Origin: an uncultured bacterium
GTDB lineage: Bacteria; Desulfobacterota; Desulfobaccia; Desulfobaccales; 0-14-0-80-60-11
NCBI GenBank assembly: GCA_937943575.1
Contig: CALEAV010000029.1
Span: forward strand, 1-49,429
Length of the DNA stretch: 49,429 nucleotides
Direction of reading: 5' to 3'
The translations under genes and the position numbers were made by a program. The notes below the pieces were generated by a model. The model worked only from the letters and a program-made list of their open reading frames with translations. It was not told where the DNA came from and did not search any database. Positions within the stretch are counted from its first letter, which is position 1. Every line of letters begins with the position of its first letter. Positions 24,441 to 32,061 of this stretch are shown one piece after another.

Positions 24441-25313
24441 GTGGGGTATGCCTGGCTCCTCTTCGGGTTGGGGGCGGCCTTGGGGGACGCCGGGGCGGAC
24501 GCCCTCATCAAGCGCCATTTCAGCCACCTCACCCCTTATGGCATGGGCCTGACCCGCACCCTGTGCGCCGCGCCTTTCCTCCTGGCTGCGACGGTCCTGG
24601 TGGAATGGCCCGCCTTTCACTGGCAGCTGCTTCTGACCCTGGCGGCCCTCACGGCGCTGGAGGTGAGCTCCTCGCTGCTCTATATGGCCAGCCTCAGGAG
24701 CTGCCACCTCTCCCTGTGCATCCCTTTCCTCTCCTTCACCCCGGTCTTTATCCTGGGAACCGGCTGGCTGCTGCTGGGGGAGATGCCGGGACCCATGGGT
24801 CTGGTGGGCATTGCGCTCATCGGGGTGGGGGGCTACATTCTCAGCCTGGGCACCGGGGTCAGGGGGTTTTGGGGGCCGCTGGCGGCGCTCCTGCGGGAGC
24901 GGGGCGCCCGCATGATGCTTATGGTGGCCTTCATCTTTTCTTTCACCGCCACCCTCTACAAACTGGCCATCCTCCACTCCGGGCCCCTCTTTATGGGCAT
25001 CGTCTACCCGCTGTGGTTCGGCGGGGTGATGCTGGGGGGCTACCCTCTGAGCCGGGTGCCTCTGGCAAAGGCGCTTCAGGGCCGCTGGCTGTGGGGGATC
25101 TGCCTGGGAGTGTGCGTGGTCACCAGCATCCTGTGCTTCACCTTCGGGGTGATGCTGACCTCCACCGCCTATCTCATCGGGGTCAAGCGCTTAAGCCTCC
25201 TTTTCGGGGTGCTGTTGGGCGGCCTGTGGCTCCATGAACGGCCCTTTTTGCCCCGGCTGGCCGGGGTGCTCTTCATGGTGGGGGGTGCGGTGCTCATCGC
25301 CCTCCGGGGCTGA
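24441..25313 (+). CDS. EamA/DMT-family transporter
   Basis: About 290 residues, ten hydrophobic helices in two EamA-like repeats. The start is taken at GTG 24441 with GAGG upstream; GTG 24426 in the same frame is the alternative and would overlap rsmA by 11 nt. The first repeat begins WLLFGLGAALGDAGADALIKRHF. The second follows near residue 150 (MLMVAFIFSFTATLYKLAI) and ends with a helix in VLFMVGGAVLIAL. Substrates of this superfamily (amino acids, metabolites, undecaprenyl sugars) cannot be read from sequence. Confidence 0.87.
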   Translation: MGYAWLLFGLGAALGDAGADALIKRHFSHLTPYGMGLTRTLCAAPFLLAATVLVEWPAFHWQLLLTLAALTALEVSSSLLYMASLRSCHLSLCIPFLSFTPVFILGTGWLLLGEMPGPMGLVGIALIGVGGYILSLGTGVRGFWGPLAALLRERGARMMLMVAFIFSFTATLYKLAILHSGPLFMGIVYPLWFGGVMLGGYPLSRVPLAKALQGRWLWGICLGVCVVTSILCFTFGVMLTSTAYLIGVKRLSLLFGVLLGGLWLHERPFLPRLAGVLFMVGGAVLIALRG

Positions 25314-25634
25314 GGACCCTCCAGGGGACCGGCCAATCTGAAACGATGCTGGCCAGCCAATCAAGGGTGGCGGGAAAGGTGGAGAAAAGGGCAGACGACC
25401 TCTCTTCCGCCGCCCCTGAAGTTTTAGAGGGGGAGAGACGGGGGAAGGTGTTCTCCTCTTCACCTCAACCTTGGCCTCGATTCTCCACGTTTTCGGGGGG
25501 TGAGAGAGGGCCGCCAGGAAGGACGGGGTGTCCCCGGTTCTGTGGCCATTCCCTCAAAAGACACTTTCGCAACAGTTCATGGTTGTCAGTCTCAAATTGA
25601 GGCTCCCAAATCTCCATGTGCTTCAGAAAAGCCG
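25314..25634. other. Intergenic gap before the UPF0280 gene
   Basis: About 320 nt. The open frames are chance ORFs with basic, Pro/Ser-rich translations. The downstream half is less GC-rich and may hold the promoter of the following gene, but no convincing -35/-10 pair was identified. Confidence 0.5.
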
Positions 25635-26363
25635 ATGGCGTCCCCTGAACCCCGCACCTATCGCACCCGCATGGCCCGGGAGGGTCTGGTGGCCTTCCGG
25701 GTGGCGGTGCAGCAGACGGATCTCCTCATCCTGGCGGCCCGGGAGCTGAAGGATCTGGCCCGGGAGACGGTGGTGCAGGAACGGGCCAGGCTGGAGAGCT
25801 ACATCGCCGCCCACCCTGACTTTCTCAGCACCTTGACCCCCTGGTCGGAGGACCCCTTTGCGCCGCCGGTGGTGCGGGAGATGGCGGCCGCCAGCCGGGT
25901 GGCCCAGGTGGGCCCCATGGCGGCGGTGGCCGGGGCCCTGGCCGAGCGGGTGGGGCGGGCCCTCATGCCCTTCAGCGCCGAGGTCATCGTGGAAAACGGC
26001 GGGGACATCTTTCTGGTCCTCACCCGGCCGGCCACCGTGGCCCTGTATGCCGGGGCCTCGCCCTTGAGCCGCCGGGTGGGCCTCAGAATCGCGCCTGAAG
26101 ACACTCCCCTGGGGGTGTGCACCTCGTCGGGGACGGTGGGCCACTCCCTCAGTTTCGGCCGGGCCGACGCCGCCTGTGTGCTGGCGCCCGGCGCGGCGCT
26201 GGCCGACGCCCTGGCCACCGCCCTGGGAAACCGGGTGCGCAGACCGGAGGATATCGACCCGGCCCTGGCCTGGCTGGCGGACATCCCCGGCGCCCTGGGC
26301 GCGGTAGTGGTGGTGGGGGGGACCCTGGGCGCCTGGGGCCGGGTGGAGCTGCTCCCTCTGTGA
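25635..26363 (+). CDS. UPF0280 family protein (ApbE-superfamily fold)
   Basis: 242 residues from ATG 25635; the frame is open further upstream but that part is not family-like. The hallmarks are YRTRM near the N-terminus, FRVAVQQTDLLILA, VENGGDIFL (about 117-125) and CTSSGTVGHSLSFGRADA. UPF0280 proteins are related to the FMN-transferase ApbE fold and are frequent in methanogens and sulfate reducers; their reaction is not established. There is no signal peptide, so the protein is cytosolic. No obvious partner gene is adjacent. Confidence 0.9.
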   Translation: MASPEPRTYRTRMAREGLVAFRVAVQQTDLLILAARELKDLARETVVQERARLESYIAAHPDFLSTLTPWSEDPFAPPVVREMAAASRVAQVGPMAAVAGALAERVGRALMPFSAEVIVENGGDIFLVLTRPATVALYAGASPLSRRVGLRIAPEDTPLGVCTSSGTVGHSLSFGRADAACVLAPGAALADALATALGNRVRRPEDIDPALAWLADIPGALGAVVVVGGTLGAWGRVELLPL

Positions 26364-26585
26364 CCATGAGGGGAGACTGCTCCCGGCTTGCAGGGACTGC
26401 CGCCATGATGACTCCCTGGCATTCCTGTCCCCCGGCCTTTCTTGTTCCACAAGAATACCCGCCCCGACTTCGCCAACCATGCTCATTTTTTCTTTAAAGA
26501 TGAGAATTTTTTTGCTATGTGAGAGGTTATTCCCTCCCTTTCCTTTTTCTGCGGCAGGGCGGGTGCGACTCAGGCGACCCCGGCG

Positions 26586-28763
26586 ATGACGGCTGACCGC
26601 GCAACCCCGGACCAGGAGGCGGGGGGCTCCCCGCCCCCCTCGGTGCCTCCATCTCTCCGCCGGGCCCTGGAGCTCCTGGCCGCCCGGAGGGAGGAGGGCT
26701 CCTTTCTCCGGGACCTCTGCCGTCTGGCAGTGGAAGCCGCGGGTGGAGCCGCCGCGGTGATCCTTCTTCCCCGGCAAGGGAGGCTGCGGCCGGCCGCCTG
26801 GGCCGGAACCCTGCCCCCGGCGTTTCTTGCCGCCACCTTCGGCCTCGAGGATGACTCGGGGCAGCCTTTCAGTCAGGCCTATCATTCCGGGAGCACCATC
26901 TGGCACACCCGGTGGGGGGAGGGCATGGCGCCGCCCCCCTGGGCCACGGCCCTTCGGGACGAAAAGCTGAGCGCCTGCCTGGCGGTGCCGCTGCAAGTGG
27001 CCGGCAGGAGTGTGGGAGTGCTGGCGCTCCTGGGTCCCGCTGAGTGGCGGTTCAGCAGCGAGCAGCAGGACCTGGCCGAGCTTCTGGCAGTCGTGGCGGC
27101 GGCGGGACTTGCGGCCCGGCGGGAGAAGGAGGAGGGCGTGGGTCGGCGGGAGAATGAGACCCAAAGCCGGGAGGCTGTTGCCGCAGCCCCGGGGATTTTA
27201 TGGGAGGGGGAAGCCGGGGTGGGGAGATTTCAGGCCCGCCTGCCCGGCTTCTGTCTGATCGCCGCCGATGAGGCCCTGGCCCGCCTGCTGGGCTGGCCGG
27301 AGGCCGACAGCCTGTTGCGGGAATTTGTCCCCTCCCAGAGGGTGGCGGAGGCCGCGGCCTGGGAACGCCTCCTGGCGCAGGCGGCCCGGGGACGGGTGGC
27401 GGGCGTGGAGGTCCCCTTCCGCCGCCGGGACGACACGGTGGCCACCTTGCGCCTGTGGGGGGAGTGGGATGAGGCCCGGAAGGTCTTTGCCGGGGTGGCC
27501 GTGGACGTGAGCCGTTGCCGGGACCTGGAGGAGGAGCTGTCCAAACTGCGGCAGTCGCATCGGGTTCTCAAGGAGCGGTATCTGGGAGCCAGCCTCCTCT
27601 CCCAGGCGGAACAGGAGGAAGTGAACCGGGAACTGGCCCGGGAGCGCCAGGTGGCGGAGAGCGCCCTGGCGGCCTGCGAGGCGGGGGTGGCGGCCTTCAC
27701 CCGGGAGGGCCGGGTGACCCATTGGAACCGGTCCCTGGAGGCTCTCACCGGCCTGAGACGGGAGGAGGTGCTCGGCCGGGAGCTGGGCCGGGTGCTGCCG
27801 GGATTAGCGGCGGCGGTGGACCTCCAGGGGCTCAGGGAGACCCAGCCGCTCCCCGATCTCCGCCGGCCGGTGCCATTGCACCCGGGAATGCCCCCGGCGG
27901 GTTATGACGCGCTTTTGACCCCGCTGCGGGATGACCAGGGAGAGGCCGACGGCGGCCTCTTGGTGTTGCGGCCTCTGGCGCAAGTGCCGGCATCCCCGGG
28001 GGACGTCTGCGGAAGGGATATCGGAGAGCGGGTTGGCCGAGGCCTCTCGCTTCCGGCCCCGGAGGAGGGCGAGCGCCTGCGGCGGGAGCGCCTGGAGGCC
28101 CTGGGGAGTCTGGCGGCCTCCCTGGCCCGGGACTTCGACCAGATCCTGGGGGTGATGCTGGGCTACACGGAGATGGCCCAGGCCGCCCTGCCAAAGGAGG
28201 ATCCGGCCAAGGCCAGACTGGCCCAGGTGCTGAAGGCCGGCCGCCGGGGACGGGACCTGGTGCAGCAGATTCTGGCCTTCAGCCGCCCCTGGGAACGCCG
28301 GCCGCCGGCCCCGGGGGCCCAGCCCGAGAAGGCTAGAGAGGAGCCTGGAGGGCCGGCTCCTCCGCGTCAGGCCCGGGGGCGGATTCTTCTGGCCGCCGGG
28401 GAGGAGAGCCAGGGGGCCCTCTGGCGGGAGATCCTCCACAGTCTGGGCTTTGAGGTCCACTTGGCCCTCAACGGCCAGGAGGCCCTGGAGCTTCTCCGGA
28501 CCCGGCCGCAGGAGGTGGATCTGCTGATTGCGGATCAGGATCTGGCCCCCTTAAGCGGTCTGGACCTGGCCCAAGAAGTGTGGTCCCTCCTTCCGGGCCT
28601 GCCGGTGATCCTCAGTCTTGACCCGTTGGATCTCGTCACCCTGGAGAGGGCCAAAACCGCCGGTGTGCAGGATTTCGCCCTGAAACCGTGGTCCTTAAGT
28701 GAACTCACCGCCGCCCTGGACCGGATTCTGCCCCCTCCCCGACCGAAGGGCTTGGCCTCTTAA
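26586..28763 (+). CDS. Degenerate hybrid histidine-kinase-like protein (GAF-PAS-PAS-DHp-receiver; no ATPase domain)
   Basis: 725 residues. A GAF-like domain (about 25-180) has SACLAVPLQVAGRSVGVLALLG. Two PAS-like regions follow (about 205-310 and 355-440), joined by a long helix (310-355). The dimerisation helix then reads LGSLAASLARDFDQILGVMLGYTEMA, where family members have A-H-D-F-N-N: the phosphoacceptor His is R515. The HATPase domain is absent; the protein goes straight to a receiver-like domain (598-715). There D650 and K700 remain, but the acidic pair is A603-A604-G605. So neither autokinase activity nor normal Mg2+-dependent phosphotransfer is expected. It is encoded 27 nt before a similarly degraded NtrC-like gene. 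Confidence 0.85.
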   Translation: MTADRATPDQEAGGSPPPSVPPSLRRALELLAARREEGSFLRDLCRLAVEAAGGAAAVILLPRQGRLRPAAWAGTLPPAFLAATFGLEDDSGQPFSQAYHSGSTIWHTRWGEGMAPPPWATALRDEKLSACLAVPLQVAGRSVGVLALLGPAEWRFSSEQQDLAELLAVVAAAGLAARREKEEGVGRRENETQSREAVAAAPGILWEGEAGVGRFQARLPGFCLIAADEALARLLGWPEADSLLREFVPSQRVAEAAAWERLLAQAARGRVAGVEVPFRRRDDTVATLRLWGEWDEARKVFAGVAVDVSRCRDLEEELSKLRQSHRVLKERYLGASLLSQAEQEEVNRELARERQVAESALAACEAGVAAFTREGRVTHWNRSLEALTGLRREEVLGRELGRVLPGLAAAVDLQGLRETQPLPDLRRPVPLHPGMPPAGYDALLTPLRDDQGEADGGLLVLRPLAQVPASPGDVCGRDIGERVGRGLSLPAPEEGERLRRERLEALGSLAASLARDFDQILGVMLGYTEMAQAALPKEDPAKARLAQVLKAGRRGRDLVQQILAFSRPWERRPPAPGAQPEKAREEPGGPAPPRQARGRILLAAGEESQGALWREILHSLGFEVHLALNGQEALELLRTRPQEVDLLIADQDLAPLSGLDLAQEVWSLLPGLPVILSLDPLDLVTLERAKTAGVQDFALKPWSLSELTAALDRILPPPRPKGLAS

Positions 28764-28790
28764 GCGGGGGGAGGCCAGGAGGTGTCGGCC

Positions 28791-30182
28791 ATGTCATACG
28801 CCCCCATCAGGAAGTCTCACCTGTCCGAGCCCGGAATTTCCGTCTGGGGCGGCCAGGCCCGGGTCCTGCTCATTGAGGATGACGACCTTTTCCGGGAGAT
28901 GCTGGCGGACCTGCTGAAGGAGATGGGGCATCGGGTGGAGACCGCCGCCAGTGTGGCTCAAGGGGGAGCCAAGGCCGCAGAGGACTCCTGGGATCTGGTG
29001 CTGGTGGACCTGCGGCTGCCCGATGGCAGCGGCCTGGAACTCCTCCCTTCCCTGCAGCGATTACCCCGTCCTCCCCGAATCTTATTGATTCTTGCGGCCG
29101 GGGAGGGGGTGCCGGAGCTGCCCCCGCCACTGGCCGGGGTGGAGGGCTTTATCCGGCGCAACGCCTCTCTCCGGGAGACCCGCACCCTCCTGAGGAAGGC
29201 CCTGGCTTTTCGGGAGTCTTCGTCTTCGGAGGCGGTATATCTGCCGCTGCAGCTGGCGGAGGTGGTGGGCCGCAGTGCCGCCATGTGGCCCTGCTTTGAG
29301 GCGCTGGCCCGGGCCGCCGGCCAGGAGGAGCCGGTCCTGATTCTGGGGGAGGCGGGCACCGGCCGGAGTCTCTTTGCGCGCCTCCTGCATGCCCACAGCC
29401 GCCGCAGCCTAGGCCCCATGGTGAGCGTCTCCGCTGCAGCCCTGAGCACCGGGGAGGGCCATCTCCCTTCTGCCCCGGCCTCGCCGTGGCCGACCCTCAG
29501 CCGCCAGGCCCGGGGGGGGACCCTCTTTCTCCGGGAGGTGGAGGCCTTGAGTCCGCAGCTCCAGCACAGCCTGGCACATCTGCTCTCCCGGCGCCAGGCC
29601 GCCCCGGGGGTGGGCTTCCGGCTGGTGGCGGCCGGCTCTCTGGATCCGGGGGCCCTGGCCCGGGACGGCACCTTCCTCCCGGAGCTGTGGGAACACCTTG
29701 CCGGGCTGATAATCCGCCTGCCCCCTCTGCGGGAGCGGCAGGAGGACATCCCGGAGCTGGCCTTCTTTCACCTGATGCGCCTCTGTCCCCCCGGGAACCG
29801 GAAAGGCCTGGGGCCCGATTTTCTGGAGGCCCTGGTGGACTACCCCTGGCCGGGGAATGTGGCGGAGCTGGTGGAGGTGCTCACCCAGGCCCTCCGGGCC
29901 GCGGGGGCCGAGCCGGTGCTCAGGGCCTGGCATCTGCCCCCGGGCCTGCGGCCGGTCCGATCCCCCCTTTCTGCGGACCCCCCCCCGGCACCGGACCCCG
30001 GCCTCCCGGCTGAAGTCAGCTTCAAGGAATACCGGCGCCGGGTCGTGGCCCAGGCTGAAAAGGCCTATATGGAAGCCCTGATGATCCGGGTGCAGCACAA
30101 CGTCAAGGAGGCCTGCCGCCTCTCCGCCCTCTCCCTGCCCCGGCTCTATGCCCTGCTGAAAAAATACCATCTCCGGGCCTGA
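28791..30182 (+). CDS. Degenerate NtrC-like regulator (receiver - AAA+ without GAFTGA - Fis-type HTH)
   Basis: 463 residues; ATG 28791 has AGGAGG 8 nt upstream, and a GTG at 28782 lies inside that ribosome site. The receiver keeps the acidic cluster (LLIEDDD) and the Asp in VLVDLRLPDGSG, but the later Thr and Lys positions appear changed (ILAAGEG, FIRRNAS). In the AAA+ domain, Walker A is GEAGTGR with R192 in place of Lys, the GAFTGA sigma-54 loop is deleted, Walker B reads LFLREV with R248 in place of Asp, and GNVREL is GNVAEL. The arginine-finger segment LPPLRERQEDIPEL and the C-terminal HTH (NVKEACRLSALSLPRLYALLKKY) remain. It should bind DNA but not act as a sigma-54 ATPase. Confidence 0.87.
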   Translation: MSYAPIRKSHLSEPGISVWGGQARVLLIEDDDLFREMLADLLKEMGHRVETAASVAQGGAKAAEDSWDLVLVDLRLPDGSGLELLPSLQRLPRPPRILLILAAGEGVPELPPPLAGVEGFIRRNASLRETRTLLRKALAFRESSSSEAVYLPLQLAEVVGRSAAMWPCFEALARAAGQEEPVLILGEAGTGRSLFARLLHAHSRRSLGPMVSVSAAALSTGEGHLPSAPASPWPTLSRQARGGTLFLREVEALSPQLQHSLAHLLSRRQAAPGVGFRLVAAGSLDPGALARDGTFLPELWEHLAGLIIRLPPLRERQEDIPELAFFHLMRLCPPGNRKGLGPDFLEALVDYPWPGNVAELVEVLTQALRAAGAEPVLRAWHLPPGLRPVRSPLSADPPPAPDPGLPAEVSFKEYRRRVVAQAEKAYMEALMIRVQHNVKEACRLSALSLPRLYALLKKYHLRA

Positions 30183-30266
30183 GGGCCGGCGTTCATGGCT
30201 TACACCCGGGAAGGCGTTGCCAAGCGGGGTCATTCCCGCTACACTGGCACCCGGAGAGGTGAGAAG

Positions 30267-31241
30267 ATGAGCGGCAGACATCTGGCCCAGGCGGCGGCCC
30301 TGGCATGTGTGGCCCTGATGCTGGCGGCCTGCAGCAAAAAGCCGGAGGCCCCGGTGCGGTCCCTCAAACAGTCGGAGATCGCCAAACTGCAGCGCATCTA
30401 CGGCCCCGGCAAACTGGAGCCCCCCTCCGAGGACATCAAAGGCCTCCTCCCCATGCGGCAGGAGGCCCTGGGGGATATGCTCCTGGCCAAGCGGGAGTAT
30501 GACAGCTCCCTGGTGACCTACCTCCAGGTTCTGGCCGAGCAGCCTGAGCGCCATGACATCCGCTACAAGCTGGGGGTGGCGCTCCTCCTCACGGGCCAAT
30601 ATGAGGCGGCCCGGCAGGAGTTCTCCCGGGTGCTGGCGGCCCAGCCCCGGATGCTGGAGGCCCGGGAAGGGCTGGGGCTGGCCTATCTCCAGGAGAAGAA
30701 GAACTCCGAGGCCATCCAGGAATTCCGCCAGCTGGTGGCCCAGGACCCCGGCCGGGGCAAATCCCGCTATCTCCTGGGGTTGGCCACCCTGCTCGCCGGG
30801 CGGCCCCGGGACGCCATCCCGGAGCTGGAGGCGGCCGGCCGGCTGGAGCCGAAAAACCCCATGCCCTTCGCGGCGCTGGGGCAGGCCTACCTGGACCTGA
30901 AAAACCCCGCCCAGGCCCAGAGCTGGGTGAAGCGGGGTCTGGAGATCGACCCCAGCCACAAGAAGCTCAACCATCTCCTGGGGCTGGCCCTGGCCGGCCA
31001 GGAGCGCTATGACGAGGCCTTCGCCGCTTTCCTCAAGGCCGGGGATGAAGCCCAGGCCTACAACAATGTCGGGGTGCATTTCTATCTGCACGGCAGATAC
31101 GAAGAGGCGGCCAAGTGTTTCCAGAAGGCCCTGGAGCTGAGGCCCACCCATTACCAGGAGGCCAAGGTCAACCTGGACCGGGCCCTGGAAAAACTGCAGA
31201 GCCAGATGCTGGAGGGGGACAAGAAGAAGGCGGCCCAATGA
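30267..31241 (+). CDS. TPR-repeat lipoprotein
   Basis: 324 residues from ATG 30267 with GGAGAGGTGAG upstream; the longer frame has no ribosome site. The signal peptide ends in lipobox LMLAAC, so the mature protein starts at a lipidated Cys near residue 22. About seven tetratricopeptide repeats follow, for example RYKLGVALLLTGQYEAARQEF, ending in a Lys-rich tail. It is 84 nt after the NtrC-like gene and possibly in one transcript with it. It looks like a scaffold for an envelope complex (compare PilF- or BamD-like TPR lipoproteins), but no specific complex is indicated. Confidence 0.9.
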   Translation: MSGRHLAQAAALACVALMLAACSKKPEAPVRSLKQSEIAKLQRIYGPGKLEPPSEDIKGLLPMRQEALGDMLLAKREYDSSLVTYLQVLAEQPERHDIRYKLGVALLLTGQYEAARQEFSRVLAAQPRMLEAREGLGLAYLQEKKNSEAIQEFRQLVAQDPGRGKSRYLLGLATLLAGRPRDAIPELEAAGRLEPKNPMPFAALGQAYLDLKNPAQAQSWVKRGLEIDPSHKKLNHLLGLALAGQERYDEAFAAFLKAGDEAQAYNNVGVHFYLHGRYEEAAKCFQKALELRPTHYQEAKVNLDRALEKLQSQMLEGDKKKAAQ

Positions 31242-31729
31242 GAGGAACGGGGGCCGCAACCCCGCCGGCCTCAACTCTACCGGCAGGCGGCGGGGGGCAG
31301 GCGTCCGCGGCCTTCTCCCGCCAAGGCTGATTCTTCCCTGTTTTCGGGCTGCCGCGACCAAGGCGTCAGGGGGGGGTGGAGGAGAGGCGCCCTCCCCGGA
31401 TCCGCCCCACCCCCGGAGGGACAAATCGACTATTTTCCCGCGGTGCGCCGGCTCGGTCGCCCCGCCCGCCATCCCCCGCCCCTCCCTTAGAATCCTGCCG
31501 CCGTTCCACAACCTGCCGCAGCCCGCTACCGCCCGGAGAGCCGGCCGGGCTCCGGGGACGCCGGGGGAGCCCGGGAGCAAGGCCGCCCCAGGCTCCCAGG
31601 GGCGCGCCCTTATCCGGGCCCCCTGCGCGTGCCACTTCCTGGGGCGATGCGCCCTTTCCTTCCGGGGACCCGCCCCCGGCCCGCCTTTTCCGCCAGCCCT
31701 GAGGGGAGAAGGAAAAATTTGGGGCCTCC
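31242..31729. other. GC-rich intergenic stretch upstream of the isc-like operon
   Basis: About 490 nt with no credible gene: the frames on both strands are Pro/Gly/Arg-rich and unsupported. A short G/C hairpin just after the TPR gene (gggggccgcaacccc) could help end transcription but has no T-tract. The last 50 nt turn AT-rich and carry the next promoter. Confidence 0.5.
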
Positions 31730-31758
31730 TTGACAAGCAAAGCCTACTAAATTAGTAT
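31730..31758 (+). promoter_or_regulatory. Predicted sigma-70 promoter of the isc-like operon
   Basis: Perfect -35 TTGACA (31730-31735), a 17-nt spacer and -10 TAGTAT (31753-31758), in an AT-rich island in otherwise GC-rich DNA. The leader before ATG 31793 is about 28 nt and includes the ribosome site GGAGG. Confidence 0.75.
31745..31757. promoter_or_regulatory. Palindrome overlapping the -10, candidate Rrf2/IscR operator
   Basis: TACTAA-A-TTAGTA is a perfect 6-bp inverted repeat around one central base, covering the -10 element. The operon encodes an Rrf2-family regulator with three cysteines, and IscR-like repressors bind AT-centred palindromes over promoters of isc operons, so autoregulation is the simplest reading. 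Confidence 0.55.
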
Positions 31759-31792
31759 AGATAATAAGAATAAGAATATCTGGAGGTCAGAG

Positions 31793-32050
31793 ATGAAGTT
31801 CCTCGAACAGGCGTGTCCGGCGGATGTCACCGCCGATCTGGTGTACCGGGTCTGCCCCATGCACCTCTTGGAGCCGGCGGAGCTCCTCAAGGATCTGAAG
31901 CCCGGCCAGGTGCTGGAGATTCTCACCGACTACGACGGCGCCCTGGAGGACATCCCGGCCTGGTGCGCCAAACACGGCCAGGAGTTTTTGGGGCTGTGCG
32001 AGGATGACTGCGACCACTGCTACCGGATGTACATCCGCAAGGTGGCGTAA
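31793..32050 (+). CDS. TusA/SirA-like sulfur-carrier protein
   Basis: 85 residues, with GGAGG ahead of ATG 31793. The family core is visible: C21-P-M-H-L-L (the TusA Cys-Pro motif), then EPAELLKDLKPGQVLEILTDYDGALEDIPAWC, and the closing strand YRMYIRKV. Extra cysteines are present (C8, one in IPAWC, and a cluster in CEDDCDHC), more than in E. coli TusA. As first gene of an operon with an IscS homologue and IscU, it probably shuttles persulfide sulfur. With the neighbouring IscS homologue altered at the PLP site, the sulfur source is uncertain. Confidence 0.88.
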   Translation: MKFLEQACPADVTADLVYRVCPMHLLEPAELLKDLKPGQVLEILTDYDGALEDIPAWCAKHGQEFLGLCEDDCDHCYRMYIRKVA

Positions 32051-32061
32051 AGGAGAGGGCC

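Noticed and set aside
25500-25634. N-terminal extension of the UPF0280 gene from the upstream ATG at 25500
   Set aside because: The extra 45 residues are not family-like and no ribosome site supports that start; ATG 25635 fits the family N-terminus.
29409-31736. 775-codon minus-strand open frame across the NtrC-like and TPR genes
   Set aside because: Crosses two real plus-strand genes and an intergenic region; no motif and no ribosome site.
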